From positions 16,455 to 80,454 of the forward strand of contig JAFZKQ010000015.1 in assembly GCA_017553575.1 (NCBI GenBank): a DNA stretch of 64,000 nucleotides, read 5' to 3'. Origin of the DNA: Paludibacteraceae bacterium. GTDB taxonomy: Bacteria > Bacteroidota > Bacteroidia > Bacteroidales > Paludibacteraceae. A model generated the notes under the pieces. It did no database searches. It saw only the letters and a list, made by a program, of their open reading frames with translations, and was not told the origin of the DNA. Below, piece by piece: positions 26,830 to 36,103 of this stretch (position 1 is its first letter; each line of letters opens with the position of its first letter). The position numbers and the translations under genes were made by a program.

Positions 26830-28161
26830 TTATAGATTCCTTACTTGCTCCTTAAATTGACGACCTCTATCCTCATAACTTTGGAAAAGGTCAAAGCTTG
26901 CGCAACAAGGAGAGAGCAACACCGTGTCACCCTTCTGCGCATAAGCGAAACACTTATCTACCGCCTCCTTCATGGAGAGGGCATCCGAAATGGCAGGCAC
27001 CTTGCCATCGAAAAAGGCATGCAACTTAGCATTGTCGACACCCAAGCAAACGATAGCGCGAACCTTCTCCTTCACCAAATCCTCGATTTCAGTATAGTCG
27101 TTACCCTTGTCAGTTCCGCCCAAGATCAAGACCACCGGTGTCTTCATACATTGCAAAGCATACCAGCAAGAGTTCACATTCGTCGCCTTAGAATCGTTCA
27201 CGAACAAGACATTACGTACTTTTGCCACTGGCTCAAGACGATGCTCAACTCCGCGGAAATCGCTAAACGACTCACGGATGCTCTCCTTCTTGATTCCCGA
27301 AATACAAGATGTAATACCAGCAGCCATTGAGTTATACACATTATGCTGTCCCTTCAACGATAATTTATTCAATTCCATATCAAACTCGCTATCTTTTACT
27401 TTTATTTTCAACAATTCATTCTCTACATAAGCAACCAAGCCCTCTTTCTTCTCCAAAGCGAAAGGACATTTCGTGGCACGAATATCTCTCTTGGCCAACT
27501 CCTTTTGAATCACAGGATCGTCATTCCAATAGATGAAATAGTCGTTCTCCGTCATGTTTTGGACGATGCGGAACTTAGAATCAATATAATTTTGGAATTT
27601 ATATTCATACCTATCCAAATGGTCTGGCGTGATATTCAGCAAGATGGCAATATCTGCCTTGAAGTCATACATACCGTCCAATTGGAAACTACTCAACTCA
27701 ATGACATAGTAGTCGTGTGGATCAATCGCCACCTGCCTTGCCAAACTGAAACCGACATTGCCGGCCAAACTAGCATCCAAACCCGCCTTTGTCAAGACAT
27801 GGTGAATCAAGGTCGTCGTGGTGGTCTTTCCGTTGCTACCCGTGATACAAATCATCTTAGAATGGGAATAGCGTCCAGCGAACTCAATCTCAGAAATGAT
27901 AGGGGTTCCCTTCTCCCTCAAAAGCTTGATGATAGGAGCCTTTTCCGGAATGCCTGGACTTTTGATCACCTCGTCCGCAGCAAGGATACGAGACTCCGTA
28001 TGCTGTTTTTCCTCCCACTCGATTGAGTAGTCGTTCAATTCTTTCTTGTATTTCTCCTTTATCTCAGACTTATCGGAGACAAAGACCTCAAAACCTTTTA
28101 CCTTCGCAAGAATGGCGGATCCGACACCGCTCTCACCTGCTCCCAATACAACTATTTTCAT
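26830..28161 (-). CDS. murD: UDP-N-acetylmuramoylalanine--D-glutamate ligase
   Basis: The ~443-residue Mur ligase adds D-glutamate. KIVVLGAGESGVGSAILA is the N-terminal Rossmann motif, CITGSNGKTTTTTL the P-loop, and VIELSSFQLDGM is the motif characteristic of MurD. NDSKATNVNS and LSPCCASFDLF belong to the C-terminal domain. The start is placed at the ATG at 28161. The ORF reaches upstream to a TTG right beside the mraY stop, but the added residues are not conserved. Confidence 0.97.
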   Translation of the reverse strand: MKIVVLGAGESGVGSAILAKVKGFEVFVSDKSEIKEKYKKELNDYSIEWEEKQHTESRILAADEVIKSPGIPEKAPIIKLLREKGTPIISEIEFAGRYSHSKMICITGSNGKTTTTTLIHHVLTKAGLDASLAGNVGFSLARQVAIDPHDYYVIELSSFQLDGMYDFKADIAILLNITPDHLDRYEYKFQNYIDSKFRIVQNMTENDYFIYWNDDPVIQKELAKRDIRATKCPFALEKKEGLVAYVENELLKIKVKDSEFDMELNKLSLKGQHNVYNSMAAGITSCISGIKKESIRESFSDFRGVEHRLEPVAKVRNVLFVNDSKATNVNSCWYALQCMKTPVVLILGGTDKGNDYTEIEDLVKEKVRAIVCLGVDNAKLHAFFDGKVPAISDALSMKEAVDKCFAYAQKGDTVLLSPCCASFDLFQSYEDRGRQFKEQVRNL

Positions 28162-28185
28162 ATTATTGAACTTATTTCCAATCAA

Positions 28186-29400
28186 TTAACGCATCTTCAA
28201 TGTCACAATCGTCAGCATGGCCAAAAGGATGCCCACAATCCAAAAGCGGGAAACAATCTTCGCCTCAGGCAAGCCCAACTTCTGGAAATGGTGGTGAAGC
28301 GGTGCCATACGGAAAATACGCCTTCCCTCACCATATTTCTTCTTCGTATACTTGAAGTAATAGACCTGAATCATGACAGAGAGATTCTCGACCAAGAAGA
28401 TTCCGCACAAAATCGGAATCAACAACTCCTTATGGATAATTACGGCAAAGACAGCTATCACACCACCCAACGTCAAACTACCCGTATCGCCCATGAAGAC
28501 TTGAGCCGGATAGGAGTTATACCACAAGAAACCGATGGTGGCTCCCACGAAAGCACAGATGAAAATAACCATCTCCTCCGAATAAGGGATATACATGATA
28601 TTCAAATAGCTGGCATACTCCACGTGGCTTGACAAGTAGGCCAGCACACCCAGCGTAGTTCCTATGATGGCCGATGTTCCCGTGGCCAAGCCATCCAAGC
28701 CATCCGTCAGGTTAGCACCATTGGAGACTGCCGTCACAATGAAGATGGTCACCAACACGAACAAGATCCAACCACAAGTCTGTGCCTTGTCGCCCATGAA
28801 GGTGAAGAGGTCGGCATAATCCAAGTTGTTGTCCTTAACGACAGGGATAGTCGTCTTCGTCGATTTCTCGCAAGAAGCAGCATATTGAACCACCTCCTCC
28901 GTCTTAACCACCGTCACCGTATTCTCACGCATCATGACATCATCACTGAGATAGAGGGTCAAACCGACAATCAATCCCAAGCCGACTTGGCCGACAATCT
29001 TGAAACGTCCGTGCAATCCCTCCTTGTCTTTCTTGAAAACCTTGATGTAATCGTCCAAAAAGCCGATGCAGCCCAACCATACCGTAGAGACCATCAAGAG
29101 AATCATGTAGACATTGTCCAATTTTCCCAACAAGAGGCACGGAATCAAGATGGAGATGATAATGATGATACCACCCATCGTAGGCGTACCACGCTTACTC
29201 ATCTGACCCTCCAAATCCAGGTCACGGATGATTTCTCCAATCTGATGTTTTTGCAACTTGTGAATGATTTTCTTACCTATGATCGTCGCGATAAGCAACG
29301 ATAAGATAAACGCCAAAGCCGAACGGAAGGAGACGTACCGGAACATTCCCGCTCCCGACACGTTCAGTTCTGACAAATAGTGGAAAAACTGGTATAACAT
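28186..29400 (-). CDS. mraY: Phospho-N-acetylmuramoyl-pentapeptide-transferase
   Basis: The 404-residue membrane enzyme makes lipid I from UDP-MurNAc-pentapeptide and undecaprenyl phosphate. [21 protein letters not shown] (catalytic Asp pair), [10 protein letters not shown] and [11 protein letters not shown] are all present. At 404 residues it is about 45 longer than Escherichia coli MraY (360). The extra sequence is a loop near residues 165-215 ([18 protein letters not shown]) between membrane helices, a feature seen in Bacteroidetes MraY. Confidence 0.97.
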   Translation of the reverse strand: MLYQFFHYLSELNVSGAGMFRYVSFRSALAFILSLLIATIIGKKIIHKLQKHQIGEIIRDLDLEGQMSKRGTPTMGGIIIIISILIPCLLLGKLDNVYMILLMVSTVWLGCIGFLDDYIKVFKKDKEGLHGRFKIVGQVGLGLIVGLTLYLSDDVMMRENTVTVVKTEEVVQYAASCEKSTKTTIPVVKDNNLDYADLFTFMGDKAQTCGWILFVLVTIFIVTAVSNGANLTDGLDGLATGTSAIIGTTLGVLAYLSSHVEYASYLNIMYIPYSEEMVIFICAFVGATIGFLWYNSYPAQVFMGDTGSLTLGGVIAVFAVIIHKELLIPILCGIFLVENLSVMIQVYYFKYTKKKYGEGRRIFRMAPLHHHFQKLGLPEAKIVSRFWIVGILLAMLTIVTLKMR

Positions 29401-29416
29401 ATCTTTATTAAATTTT

Positions 29417-30871
29417 TTACATTACCTCTGCAAGCACCTCTTTATCGTCGAAATGATGCTTGACTCCTTTTATCTCCTGATAATTCTCATGGCCCTTTCC
29501 AGCCACCAAGATGACATCGTCTGGCTGCGCCAACATGCACGCCGTCTTGATTGCTTGGTAACGGTCCACCACCACCAAAACCCGACGCTTGTCAGCCACG
29601 TCAACGCCTTCCATCATATCATCGAGAATCGCCTGAGGATCTTCGCTCCGCGGATTGTCGGAAGTCAGGATCACCTGGTCGCTGCCAGCCAAAGCCTCCT
29701 TCGCCATCATCGGACGTTTACCCTTGTCACGGTCGCCACCACAACCGACCACCGTAATCAAGCGACCCTTGCCGCAACGAATCTCGTTGATCGTATTGAT
29801 CACGTTCATCAAAGCATCCGGCGTATGCGCATAATCGACAATGGCACGGTAGCCATCCTTCGACTTGACCACCTCGAAACGTCCTGATACAGAGCGTAAA
29901 GCACTCAAATGAACCAAGACCTCCTCTTCGGGCTTACCCAAGAGAACCGCCGCACCAAAGACCGCCAACAAGTTGGAGGCATTGAAACGGCCAATAAACG
30001 GAACTACCACCTCACGACCATTCATCTCCAGGAGCATTCCGTCGAAATTGTCTTCCAAAACCTTCGCTTTGAAATTCGCCATCGAACGAGTCGAATAGGT
30101 GTATTTGGATGCAGGTGTGTTTTGCAACATCACCATGCCGTTCTTGTCATCAATATTCGTCAAGGCAAAAGCCTCAGCCGGCAATTCGTCGAAGAAACGC
30201 TTCTTCACAGCCAGATAGTTGGCGAACGTCTTATGGTAGTCCAAATGGTCACGCGTAATATTGGTGAAGAGTCCACCGACAAAAGAGAGACCCGCTATAC
30301 GGCGTTGGTCAATCGAATGGGAACTCACCTCCATGAAAGCATACTCGCAGCCAGCCGCCACCATATCCGCCAACAAAGCGTTCAGAGAGAGCGGATCTGG
30401 AGTTGTGTGAGTGGAAGGACGAGCCTCGCCTGCCACATAGTTGCAGACCGTCGAGAGCAAGCCGCAACGATGACCGAATCGGCCAAACAATTGATACAGA
30501 AGAGTTGCCGTCGTCGTCTTTCCGTTCGTACCCGTCACACCTACCAAACGCAAGTGAGAAGAAGGATAGTCATACCACGCAGAGGCCAAACGACCCAACG
30601 CTTCGTTCGCATCCGCCACCTGCACGAAAACCGCTTTATCATCCACGTTTTCAGGCAATTTCTCGCAGACAACCACAGAAGCCCCCTTCTCAATAACAGA
30701 AGGGATGAAATCATGTCCATCCACCTTCGTACCGACAGTAGCGACAAACAAGTCGCCCTTCTCCACCTTTCGGGAGTCAGCACGGACACCCGACACTTCC
30801 ACTTCCGTGGAGCCGATGCACTTCAGTACATCCAATGTGCGTAGTATATCTTTTAATATCTTCATTTTCAA
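29417..30871 (-). CDS. murE: UDP-N-acetylmuramoyl-tripeptide synthetase MurE, meso-diaminopimelate type
   Basis: The 484-residue Mur ligase adds the third residue of the stem peptide. [19 protein letters not shown] is the P-loop, and HTTPDPL and [13 protein letters not shown] are substrate-site segments. The [11 protein letters not shown] motif near residue ~405 is the DNPR signature of enzymes that use meso-diaminopimelate rather than lysine. It lies 16 bp before mraY and 12 bp after ftsI. The start at 30871 or 30865 makes little difference. Confidence 0.97.
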   Translation of the reverse strand: MKMKILKDILRTLDVLKCIGSTEVEVSGVRADSRKVEKGDLFVATVGTKVDGHDFIPSVIEKGASVVVCEKLPENVDDKAVFVQVADANEALGRLASAWYDYPSSHLRLVGVTGTNGKTTTATLLYQLFGRFGHRCGLLSTVCNYVAGEARPSTHTTPDPLSLNALLADMVAAGCEYAFMEVSSHSIDQRRIAGLSFVGGLFTNITRDHLDYHKTFANYLAVKKRFFDELPAEAFALTNIDDKNGMVMLQNTPASKYTYSTRSMANFKAKVLEDNFDGMLLEMNGREVVVPFIGRFNASNLLAVFGAAVLLGKPEEEVLVHLSALRSVSGRFEVVKSKDGYRAIVDYAHTPDALMNVINTINEIRCGKGRLITVVGCGGDRDKGKRPMMAKEALAGSDQVILTSDNPRSEDPQAILDDMMEGVDVADKRRVLVVVDRYQAIKTACMLAQPDDVILVAGKGHENYQEIKGVKHHFDDKEVLAEVM

Positions 30872-30883
30872 ACCAATAAAATT

Positions 30884-33022
30884 CTATTTTAATTCAATTA
30901 CCACCGTCTCGTTGGATTCTATCCTATCCCCGGGATTCTTCGATTGGGCGGCCACACGGCCTTTACCCGATAGAGAGACCCGCAAGCCCTTGTTCTCCAA
31001 GAGGAAAATAGCATCCTTAGCTCCCATTCCTCGCACATCCGGCATATAATTGCCCGAAACCTTGTGAGGTTTCAGAAGGACTTCTTTGCTTTGCACCTCC
31101 GAGAAGACCCATTGGCAAGGATGCTTCTTGTTGGCATCTTGGTCCACGTAAGGGATCTTCAGATTGTCCATCACCAACTTCAGACTGGCCACATCACCAT
31201 CCTTCGTAATCGGAATCTTGCAATTGTCCTCATCCGAAGAGAAAGGGTCCGTATGGATGAGCGGACTTTGGGCATAGACCCGCTCCGCTATAGTCTTGAA
31301 GACAGATCCCGAAATGGCACCCGCCGAAGGGTAACCCTTCTTCGGACTCCAAACGACGACAATCATGGAGTATTTCGGATCGTCAGCTGGGAAAAAACCG
31401 CAGAACGTAAGTTGGTGCGACTTTCTAACCCCTCGCTTACCGTAATCCACTTGGGCCGTACCCGTCTTTCCCGCAATCTTGAAATGCTCGGACTTCACAT
31501 TCCTCGCCGTTCCGAACTCGACCACCCCGACCAACATATCCTTCACCTTCGCCAAAGTCTTTTGGCTACAGATAGCATGGTTTATGACACTTGTCGAGAA
31601 CTTTTTCTTCTCCACACCATCCTTGCAGATGGACTTCACGAAATATGGTTTTATCATTCTTCCGTTGTTGGCAATCGCGTTATAGAATGTCAACATATAG
31701 ATGGGCGGAATCTGCGTTTCGTAACCGAAGGACATCCACGCCAAGGAGGTACCCGACCAATTGGGTGAAGAAGTATATTTTATCTTCGGCTTTCCCGCTC
31801 CTGGGATTTCCAGATCCATCGGTTCATTGAGTTTCATTTCGTACAAACGATCAACAAACCGGCTCGGATTATTTCCGTAATAGTTATCAATCACCTTCGC
31901 CACTCCGATATTCGAAGAGTAGGCAATTGCCTGATTCAGAGAGATGACATGGTAACCACCCTTGTTCCAGTTATGGTCTTTTACGTTGACCCCTTTATAG
32001 TTCCAGATACCATTCTCCGTGTCCACCTTATAGGAGGTATCGACCACACCATCTTCGAGAGCCACCATGACAGAAGCGACCTTGAACGTGGAGCCCGGCT
32101 CCGTCTCGCTACTCACCGCAAAATTTTGGCGTTCGACATATCGGCCGTCCTCCCTACGCTGCAAGTTGCTGATGGCCTTCACCTCGCCAGACTGCGTCTC
32201 CATCACCACGGCACATCCCCTATCCGCCTCAACCTCCATGAGTTTCGCAAGCAATGCCGACTCGGTGATATCCTGGATGTTGACATCAATCGTCGTCTTC
32301 ACATCAAAGCCGTCCTCCGGATCAATCAAGTTGATGGAACGGAAACGGCCCGCGATCTTCTGCTTCGTAATGACTCCGCTCTTTCCACGTAAATAGGAGT
32401 CGTACTTCATCTCCAAGCCACAGCTTCCACCCTTGTCCGATTCCGCATAGATGTCGCCGATCGTACGGGAAGCCAAAGAACCCAACGGCTTTTTCCTCGA
32501 AACCTGCTCATAGAAAGCATAACCGCTCTTGTTAGGTCCCATCCGGAAGAAGGGAAACTGCTGCACCTCCTTCTTTTCGTTGTAGGTCAACTTCTTATTG
32601 TTCACCTTATACCAACGAGACTGAGATTTGAAGCCCTTCAAAATATGGTTCTTCAACTCGGCAGGCGACTTGTCCGTATAGACACGGGACAAACAGATGG
32701 ACAAAGAGTCGATATACTTATACAGCGTATCTTTCACCATTCCGTCTGCACGGAAATCCATATACAACGTATAGGAAGGGATGGTACTTGCCAACAACTT
32801 TCCGTCGCACGCCAATATATTTCCCCGATTCGGACTAATCTCCAAACTGTCGCGCTTATAGGTGGAGCCTACCTGTCGCCAACGCTCGCCATCACGGGCG
32901 ATAGTCATCACCGCAGAGCCCACGATACAGAACGCCATCAGAAAAGCCAATGCGTAGACGATGAAAAAGCGAACCAATATACCCTTCTTAACAGACACGA
33001 CAGCGACCTCCTTACTATTCAA
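30884..33022 (-). CDS. ftsI: Penicillin-binding protein 3 / FtsI with C-terminal PASTA domain
   Basis: The 712-residue class B penicillin-binding protein has one membrane helix (residues ~19-40), a dimerisation domain and a transpeptidase domain. The catalytic STFK is at 311-314, SSN at 369-371 and KTGTA at 519-523. The last ~65 residues (MPDVRGMGAKDAIFLLENKGLRV in two parts) form a PASTA domain, common in Bacteroidetes FtsI and otherwise seen in Gram-positive PBP2x and SpoVD. It should cross-link septal peptidoglycan with FtsW. It overlaps the ftsL-like gene by 8 bp. Confidence 0.96.
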   Translation of the reverse strand: MNSKEVAVVSVKKGILVRFFIVYALAFLMAFCIVGSAVMTIARDGERWRQVGSTYKRDSLEISPNRGNILACDGKLLASTIPSYTLYMDFRADGMVKDTLYKYIDSLSICLSRVYTDKSPAELKNHILKGFKSQSRWYKVNNKKLTYNEKKEVQQFPFFRMGPNKSGYAFYEQVSRKKPLGSLASRTIGDIYAESDKGGSCGLEMKYDSYLRGKSGVITKQKIAGRFRSINLIDPEDGFDVKTTIDVNIQDITESALLAKLMEVEADRGCAVVMETQSGEVKAISNLQRREDGRYVERQNFAVSSETEPGSTFKVASVMVALEDGVVDTSYKVDTENGIWNYKGVNVKDHNWNKGGYHVISLNQAIAYSSNIGVAKVIDNYYGNNPSRFVDRLYEMKLNEPMDLEIPGAGKPKIKYTSSPNWSGTSLAWMSFGYETQIPPIYMLTFYNAIANNGRMIKPYFVKSICKDGVEKKKFSTSVINHAICSQKTLAKVKDMLVGVVEFGTARNVKSEHFKIAGKTGTAQVDYGKRGVRKSHQLTFCGFFPADDPKYSMIVVVWSPKKGYPSAGAISGSVFKTIAERVYAQSPLIHTDPFSSDEDNCKIPITKDGDVASLKLVMDNLKIPYVDQDANKKHPCQWVFSEVQSKEVLLKPHKVSGNYMPDVRGMGAKDAIFLLENKGLRVSLSGKGRVAAQSKNPGDRIESNETVVIELK

Positions 33023-33377
33023 TTCGGAACGGAGGCGTAGTCGACTCGGTCAAATCCACGCCATGGTTCTTTATTATCTTCTTGACCTGCGACTGGCGGC
33101 TTATCAACATCAAATCGGAAGTACGCGTCAACGCATCCAACTTCACGTCAAGCAACTCCTTCTGCAAGCGGTCAATCTCCATTATCTTCTGTTGGCACAC
33201 ATAGCGGTTGCCCACATAGCAAAAAAGCATCGCCAAAATCATCAAGAAAAGCCACCCCTGACGCAAGAAGAACTCTTTCTTGAAAAAGTTGCCAGCAATG
33301 ACGTTTCTTGCGGAACTCCCCGTCAAATCGGAGAACTCCTTCACGTTTCCCAATGCTTTTTTAGTCCAACCGAACAT
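33015..33377 (-). CDS. ftsL: FtsL-like small division protein
   Basis: The 120-residue protein has a cytoplasmic stretch of ~40 residues, one membrane helix (~40-60, GWLFLMILAMLFCYVG) and a short periplasmic coiled coil (IDRLQKELLDVKLDALTRTSDL). This is the layout of FtsL. The sequence resembles the Bacteroidetes FtsL family and not E. coli FtsL. Position between rsmH and ftsI is exactly where ftsL lies in other bacteria. The call is by topology and place. Confidence 0.85.
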   Translation of the reverse strand: MFGWTKKALGNVKEFSDLTGSSARNVIAGNFFKKEFFLRQGWLFLMILAMLFCYVGNRYVCQQKIMEIDRLQKELLDVKLDALTRTSDLMLISRQSQVKKIIKNHGVDLTESTTPPFRIE

Positions 33378-33385
33378 ACACTCTC

Positions 33386-34303
33386 CTATTTAATAAGTTC
33401 CGCCGCGCGCAACTTGGCACTTCTCGACCTCGGATTACGAGCAATCTCTTCATCGTCGGGCACAATCACCTTATTGTTTACCAAGCGGAACGGAGTCAAT
33501 CTATTACCAAAAAAATCCTGCTCTACACGACCCTCGAAATTACCGGCACGGAAGAAATTCTTCACCAGACGGTCTTCCAAGGAGTGGTAGGTCAAAATAA
33601 CGATGCGGCCTCCCGGTTTCAGGACAGCCTGAGCTTGCGTCAAAAAGCGTTTCAACACATCCATCTCGTGATTCACCTCGATACGAATGGCTTGAAATAC
33701 TTTTGCCATATCCTTCTTCTGCTTATCCTTGGAGAAGAAAGGATCCAAGACGGCCAACAGATCCGAGATACGCTCGATCCTTTTTGAGGAACGGGCCTTT
33801 ACGATGGCAGCCGCCAGCTTGCGAGCATTGGAGAGTTCACCATAGAGATAAAACACGTCGGACAACTGTTCTTCAGAATAGTTCTCAATCAGATCAGCCG
33901 CCGTGATGGAGGCCTTTTGATTCATCCTCATATCCAATTTACCGTCGAAACGGAAGGAGAATCCCCTCTCTGGGTCATCGAAATGGTGGAAAGAGACGCC
34001 CAAATCGGCCAAGATTCCATCCACCTGCTCCACACCATAATATTTCAAGAAATTGGAAAGATAGCAGAAGTTGCCACGGACAAAGGTGAAGCGACTGTCG
34101 TCCAATGCATTTTGCAACGCATCCTCATCTTGGTCAAAGCCCAAGAGACGACCCTTCTTCCCCAAGCGTCTCATAATCTCACGCGAATGACCTCCACCGC
34201 CAAACGTCACATCCACATAAACGCCATCCGGCTTAATGTCCAAGGCATCCATGCAGGGCTGTAAAAGGGCAGGAACGTGATATACAACTTTCTCTTCTTC
34301 CAT
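33386..34303 (-). CDS. rsmH: 16S rRNA (cytosine(1402)-N(4))-methyltransferase RsmH
   Basis: The 305-residue SAM-dependent enzyme (formerly MraW) methylates C1402 of 16S rRNA. YVDVTFGGGGHSREIM and LLGFDQDEDAL are the SAM-binding motifs. ADLGVSFHHFDDPERGFSFRFDGKLDMRMN and VILTYHSLEDRLVK are conserved in the family. It lies between mraZ (5 bp) and ftsL (8 bp) in the standard dcw order. Confidence 0.97.
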   Translation of the reverse strand: MEEEKVVYHVPALLQPCMDALDIKPDGVYVDVTFGGGGHSREIMRRLGKKGRLLGFDQDEDALQNALDDSRFTFVRGNFCYLSNFLKYYGVEQVDGILADLGVSFHHFDDPERGFSFRFDGKLDMRMNQKASITAADLIENYSEEQLSDVFYLYGELSNARKLAAAIVKARSSKRIERISDLLAVLDPFFSKDKQKKDMAKVFQAIRIEVNHEMDVLKRFLTQAQAVLKPGGRIVILTYHSLEDRLVKNFFRAGNFEGRVEQDFFGNRLTPFRLVNNKVIVPDDEEIARNPRSRSAKLRAAELIK

Positions 34304-34308
34304 ATTAA

Positions 34309-34776
34309 TTATAATGCAGGACCTTTATTCCCCATTTTACTTTGCATGGCAGCGGAGAAGTCCTCCACTCCATATAGACTCGCTTCAAAATTATCTTTGT
34401 TCCAGATCTCGAAGTAATTGCCGATTCCGACAAACAAAGCATCCGTCTCCACCCCGATCAGATCCAAATATCTTTTCGCGATCAAGACACGGCCACTGCT
34501 GTCCAACTCGATGGGCTCCACGCTTGCTGTGAACTGACGATAGAGCGCCAAATCCTTCTGATCCCACAAATTCAAATTGGCAGTAAACTCGGCATCCATC
34601 TTCTCCCAAATCGACTCGGGATAAAGTTTCACGCACTTGTTGATAGGGTCCACTTTCATAATGAGGGATGCTTCGCCAGACTTCTCCAGCGACTTCCGGT
34701 AGAGTGCAGGAACGAACAAGCGTCCTTTGCTATCTGCCTTAGCTTCAATATTTCCCAAAAACTTAAGCATACCCAT
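34309..34776 (-). CDS. mraZ: Transcriptional regulator MraZ
   Basis: The ~155-residue protein has two AbrB-like swapped-hairpin domains. The first is FLGNIEAKADSKGRLFVPALYRKSL and the second is centred on VEPIELDSSGRVLIAKRYLDLIG. MraZ represses the dcw operon in E. coli through GTGG-type repeats upstream. Such repeats are present here at 34819-34838. The reading frame stays open to a TTG at 34800, but that codon lies on the predicted -7 box. The ATG at 34776 (or 34770) is therefore preferred, with a 5' leader of only 15-20 nt. Confidence 0.93.
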   Translation of the reverse strand: MGMLKFLGNIEAKADSKGRLFVPALYRKSLEKSGEASLIMKVDPINKCVKLYPESIWEKMDAEFTANLNLWDQKDLALYRQFTASVEPIELDSSGRVLIAKRYLDLIGVETDALFVGIGNYFEIWNKDNFEASLYGVEDFSAAMQSKMGNKGPAL

Positions 34777-34797
34777 TTCATGCCAATATTCAAATGT

Positions 34798-34840
34798 CAA
34801 AGATAGCGATTAATTTATTCCCCCACTATCCCCCACTATC
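34798..34840 (-). promoter_or_regulatory. dcw operon promoter with tandem MraZ-type operator repeats
   Basis: On the minus strand two perfect 10-bp direct repeats TAGTGGGGGA lie head to tail (34819-34838). They are followed 13 bp later by the -7 element TATCTTTG (34805-34798). The repeats contain GTGGG spaced 10 bp apart, as in known MraZ boxes, and occupy the -20 to -45 region. Bound MraZ should therefore block RNA polymerase. Direct autoregulation is inferred. Confidence 0.7.
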
Positions 34841-35043
34841 ATTTTTTTTCACAGCACTTCAACTTATTATTAACAAGTTATTAACAAAAACCATTCCATT
34901 CCGCTCTCCATCGGCATTCTTTAACTGCATAGAAATCTTACATTTAAGGAATTTTTCCCTAAAAATGGGGCAAAGTGGAGCAAAGAATCAGGCAAAATGA
35001 GGATTTGAGGCTTCCCAAGCTACCCATTCAGGGCGTTTTTTTC

Positions 35044-35202
35044 ATGGATGAAAGAGAAAACAAGCCTCGATTCCAGAGCAAACCGAAGGGGAAAAGTTCC
35101 TCACAAAAGAGAGAAGAGCAGACAAAAGTCGTCCAATCGGTCCTCCCTAAAATCAAGAAAGAGAGAGCCATCACCATTTTATCGCAAGAAAAAGTAACTT
35201 GA
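35044..35202 (+). CDS. Possible small basic protein
   Basis: A 52-codon ORF between the divergent mraZ and acyltransferase genes would encode a Lys/Arg/Gln-rich peptide (MDERENKPRFQSKPKGKSSS at the start). The frame continues upstream to 34975 without other support. There is no clear ribosome-binding site and no known domain. It may be a real small nucleic-acid-binding protein or just open sequence. The rest of the 34841-35259 gap is AT-rich and shows only the promoter at 35218. Confidence 0.25.
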   Translation: MDERENKPRFQSKPKGKSSSQKREEQTKVVQSVLPKIKKERAITILSQEKVT

Positions 35203-35217
35203 TTGACAAAAAAGATA

Positions 35218-35225
35218 TAAATTTG
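35218..35225 (+). promoter_or_regulatory. -7 promoter element of the acyltransferase pair
   Basis: TAAATTTG fits TAnnTTTG and lies 34 bp before the start at 35260. A TTG at 35199-35201 is 16 bp upstream. Confidence 0.5.
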
Positions 35226-35259
35226 AACTCTTATTTGATTATAGGAAACTAAATCATAA

Positions 35260-36090
35260 ATGTCGCACAAGATGACGAACACCGACAAGAAGAAGGTTGA
35301 CATAGACGCGATCCTCGAGAATAAAGCACCCGGGTTGAAGAAGCGGTTACCCAACTTCATCGTCTCCTACTTGAAGAAGACGATCCACCAAGACGACCTG
35401 AATGAGATTTTCAGCGCAGACAAGGATAAGATGGGGAATGAATTCACGGGGTCGAACATGATCCGATTCAATTGGAAATTGAACATCGAAGGGGAAGAGA
35501 ACCTTCCCAAAGACGGACGTGTCATATTCGCATCCAACCATCCCTTGGGAGGTGCAGACGGCGTTGTCCTGCTAGACTTTCTGAGCCGGAGATACCAAGA
35601 GGTGAAAGCCCCCGTCAACGATCTCCTCATGCATGTCGAGAACATGCAGAATTTCTTCATCCCCATCAACAAATTCGGTGGACAGGCCAAAGAGACGACC
35701 GTAGAGATCAACAAGACCTACGAATCGGATGCCACCATCCTCTACTTCCCAGCAGGAATGGTCTCCCGTCGTCAACCCAATGGGGAAATCAAGGATTTGG
35801 AATGGAAAAAGACCTTCATCGTCAAATCCGTCCAATACCAACGGGACATCGTTCCCCTCCACTTCATCGGACACAACTCCAAGTTTTTCTATAACCTCGC
35901 CTACTATCGCACCAAATTGGGCATCAAGGCAAATATAGAAATGCTCTACTTGGTCGACGAGCTATTCAAAAACAAGAATGCCGTCTTCACAGCCAAGATA
36001 GGGAAGCCAATTCCTTGGCAAACATTCACAAAAGAGAAGACGCCTCTACAATGGGCGGCTCAAATCAAAGAAATCGTTTACAACTTATAA
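35260..36090 (+). CDS. glsA: PlsC-like acyltransferase, probable glycine-lipid O-acyltransferase GlsA
   Basis: The 276-residue protein belongs to the lysophospholipid acyltransferase superfamily. FASNHPLGGADGVVLLD at ~86-102 is the acyl-acceptor site, with His and Asp separated by five residues (H-PLGGA-D) instead of the usual four, as in 'hemolysin'-type members. YFPAGMVSRRQPNG near 162 is the phosphate-binding block III. There is no long membrane anchor. A GNAT-fold acyltransferase gene follows at 13 bp. This pair matches the Bacteroides glsB/glsA genes, which make N-acyl-3-acyloxyacyl glycine lipids. GlsA adds the second, ester-linked fatty acid. The role is by homology and pairing; ornithine or another amino acid could be the head group. 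Confidence 0.75.
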   Translation: MSHKMTNTDKKKVDIDAILENKAPGLKKRLPNFIVSYLKKTIHQDDLNEIFSADKDKMGNEFTGSNMIRFNWKLNIEGEENLPKDGRVIFASNHPLGGADGVVLLDFLSRRYQEVKAPVNDLLMHVENMQNFFIPINKFGGQAKETTVEINKTYESDATILYFPAGMVSRRQPNGEIKDLEWKKTFIVKSVQYQRDIVPLHFIGHNSKFFYNLAYYRTKLGIKANIEMLYLVDELFKNKNAVFTAKIGKPIPWQTFTKEKTPLQWAAQIKEIVYNL

Positions 36091-36103
36091 CGGATAAGGA
36101 CAA

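Noticed and set aside
34819..34840. Tandem 10-bp repeats considered as a CRISPR or microsatellite
   Set aside because: Only two copies without spacers; they fit MraZ operator boxes over the promoter.
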